In this document: positions 62,624 through 64,000 of the stretch, piece by piece
Position numbering within the stretch: position 1 is the stretch's first letter
Layout of the letters: each line of letters starts with the position of its first letter
NCBI GenBank assembly: GCA_017513125.1
Contig: JAFWDI010000006.1
Location: forward strand, 62,001 to 126,000
Length of the DNA stretch: 64,000 nt
Origin: Lachnospiraceae bacterium
GTDB taxonomy: Bacteria > Bacillota > Clostridia > Lachnospirales > Lachnospiraceae
Direction of reading: 5' to 3'
Notes under the pieces: model-generated
The model's input: the letters and a program-made list of their open reading frames with translations, nothing else
What the model was told of the DNA's origin: nothing
Databases searched by the model: none
Program-made: the position numbers and the translations under genes

Positions 62624-63727
62624 TCACTCTTCTTCGATCATCTCCTGCAGCATCCGCCCGTAGGCGTCCGCAGCCTTCATGGCCGCGAAGACCTTGTCCG
62701 CGTCCACCGGGAACGGCATGTGATGGATGTTTCCGCCTTCCGGGCAGGCCTCGCGCGCCGCGCCCATGAGTTCCTCGTCGGAAATGTCTCCGATGCCCAG
62801 TTCTTCGAACGTGACCGGCAGGCCGATCTCCATCAGGAACAGATAGATCTCCTCGAGTTCCTCCTCGGAGGCGTCCTCGAGCATCAGCTGCGTGACGACC
62901 CCGAAGGCCACTTTCTCGCCATGATACAGTCCGTGGCAGCCGGGCAATGCCGTCAGCGCGTCGTGAATCGCGTGGCAGGCCGCGAGCCCGCCGCTCTCGA
63001 AGCCGATGCCGGACATGTAGGAGTTCGCCTCGATGATCTTCTCGACCGCCGGAGTCAGGGCGCCCGCCTCCAGCGCGAGCTTCGCTTTCACGCCCTCCGC
63101 GAGCAATGTCTTATAACACAGTTTCGCGATCGCCTGCGCGGTCAGGGTCGGGGCTCCGCCGGCGGTATTCACCGACTCGGTCAGCGCCGCCGCCCGGCAT
63201 TCGAAATACGTCGAGAGCGCGTCGCCGATGCCGGACATGGTCAGGCGGACGGGCGACTTCGCGATGACCGCCGAATCCATCAGCACCAGGTCCGGGTTCC
63301 TCCCCTGGATGAACTCCGCGACCGTATCTTCCTCGGAATAGACGACCACGAGCCCTGTGCAGGGCGCGTCCGTCGAAGCCGACGTCGGGCAGATGATCAG
63401 CGGACGCTTCGTGAAGAACGCGGCCGCTTTCGCGGTGTCCAGCACGGTGCCGCCGCCGACGCCCACGATCACGTCGCAGCCCAGTTCATCGATCTTCGCG
63501 ACCGCCGCGTCGATCGCGCGGCGCGTGCAGTTTCCCTGATGATGGAAGAAGGCAAACGCGGTGCCTTCCGGGAAGCTCCCCGCGATCATCTCACCGGAGC
63601 GCTTCTCTCCGCCCGGCGTGATCATCACGAGCGCGTTCGTTCCGCAGTCCTTTACGTACGCACCCAGCTTCGCGAGTTCGCCGGGGCCCTGAACGTATTT
63701 GGCGGGGTTGATCAGAATTTTCGGCAT
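62624..63727 (-). CDS. gldA: Glycerol dehydrogenase (iron-containing ADH family)
   Basis: Oxidises glycerol to dihydroxyacetone with NAD. The 367-residue enzyme begins MPKILINPAKYVQGPGELAKL. The NAD-binding GVGGGTVLDTAKA and CPTSASTDAPC are present, as are the metal ligands: Asp in GIGDALSTYFE, His in AACHAIHDAL and His in CHGLYHGEKV. The substrate could be a related polyol. It is first in a run reaching purD. Confidence 0.92.
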   Translation of the reverse strand: MPKILINPAKYVQGPGELAKLGAYVKDCGTNALVMITPGGEKRSGEMIAGSFPEGTAFAFFHHQGNCTRRAIDAAVAKIDELGCDVIVGVGGGTVLDTAKAAAFFTKRPLIICPTSASTDAPCTGLVVVYSEEDTVAEFIQGRNPDLVLMDSAVIAKSPVRLTMSGIGDALSTYFECRAAALTESVNTAGGAPTLTAQAIAKLCYKTLLAEGVKAKLALEAGALTPAVEKIIEANSYMSGIGFESGGLAACHAIHDALTALPGCHGLYHGEKVAFGVVTQLMLEDASEEELEEIYLFLMEIGLPVTFEELGIGDISDEELMGAAREACPEGGNIHHMPFPVDADKVFAAMKAADAYGRMLQEMIEEE

Positions 63728-63875
63728 GGGAGGCCTCCTTGTCGGTTTTCAATTTCCGTCGTTTCGACTAATATATTATATTATCAGACGATATTTCAGA
63801 CCAGACCTTATCATCACCTTATCGCGGCCTGCCGCGAAAAACGTGAAAACCGTTTTCTGCCGAAAGGAGCTCCGT

Positions 63876-64000
63876 ATGCAGATCCGCAAATACTCCGTCC
63901 TCGCGAAAAACTTCGCGGGCCCGAAACACCCGATCGACGAGTCTTACGCCGAGCTGCGCTTCCTGCGGTTCGCCGCGGCGGGCGACGAGGAGGGCGCGGC
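63876..64000 (+). CDS. Unidentified protein, N-terminal 41 codons
   Basis: The ATG at 63876 follows CGAAAGGAG at a good distance and opens a frame reading MQIRKYSVLAKNFAGPKHPID onward, running off the window. It is too short to classify. Upstream AT-rich sequence (63770-63790, TATATTATATTATC) could hold divergent promoters for this gene and gldA, but no clear -35/-10 pair was found. Confidence 0.55.
   Translation, partial: MQIRKYSVLAKNFAGPKHPIDESYAELRFLRFAAAGDEEGA

Overview
The window is GC-rich bacterial chromosome from an anaerobic Gram-positive of the class Clostridia (Lachnospiraceae/Eubacteriales-like). This is inferred from several features: a zinc-type 61-residue S14, an L17 with a long insertion, a CsoR-CopA pair, a YolD/Y-family polymerase pair, class 1B dihydroorotate dehydrogenase (PyrD-PyrK), alpha2 glycyl-tRNA synthetase, and corrinoid methyltransferases with a RACo-type reductive activator. 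None of the nine tRNA genes encodes CCA.

Layout. 1-454 is the start of a UroD-family methyltransferase on the minus strand. 584-16518 is a complete S10-spc-alpha ribosomal protein supercluster on the minus strand (rpsJ to rplQ, with secY, adk, map, infA and rpoA). It has a strong promoter ahead of rpsJ, a second promoter between infA and rpmJ, and a terminator after rplQ. 16905-19283 is an aromatic amino-acid pair (DAHP synthase, then chorismate mutase-prephenate dehydratase). On the plus strand, 19360-23885 is potABCD (polyamine-type ABC uptake) plus ridA, followed by an FNT-family channel (24000). Next come a fused UroD-methyltransferase/corrinoid protein (25026), a DUF2284 Cys-rich protein (27020) and a RACo-like activator (27605), together a corrinoid methyl-transfer cassette. 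29261-30844 holds a prolyl-tRNA deacylase and seven tRNAs, back to back with rpsT. 31286-31997 is a small repeat region and a double-glycine-leader/zinc-ribbon mini-protein.

The minus strand then carries an unfamiliar two-gene unit: an Hsp70/actin-fold ATPase with a C-terminal hydrophobic hairpin and a two-TM partner (32055-34916). Upstream of it is a promoter overlapped by two identical inverted repeats. purE and pyrKDFE follow (35360-39585). 39642-48988 is an ATP synthase operon behind glyQS and pyrC. It has no atpH; instead a delta-like C-terminal domain appears fused to the N-terminus of alpha. A TetR regulator is divergent from a radical SAM/SPASM protein (49076-51308). Then come tRNA-Met and tRNA-Val, a lipid kinase with an apparently leaderless message, a YwaF-like membrane protein and a CPBP protease.

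csoR-copA (54648-57832) carries a C-terminal HMA domain that can also be started separately from its own ribosome binding site. The window ends with gldA, a Y-family polymerase, yolD and purM-purN-purD, all on the minus strand, and the start of an unidentified plus-strand gene.

No complete IS element, prophage, CRISPR array or rRNA gene was seen. The most noteworthy items are the delta-alpha ATP synthase fusion, the CopA with a separately translatable chaperone domain, the Hsp70-like/2-TM unit with its operator pair, the corrinoid cassette, and the double-glycine zinc-ribbon protein.
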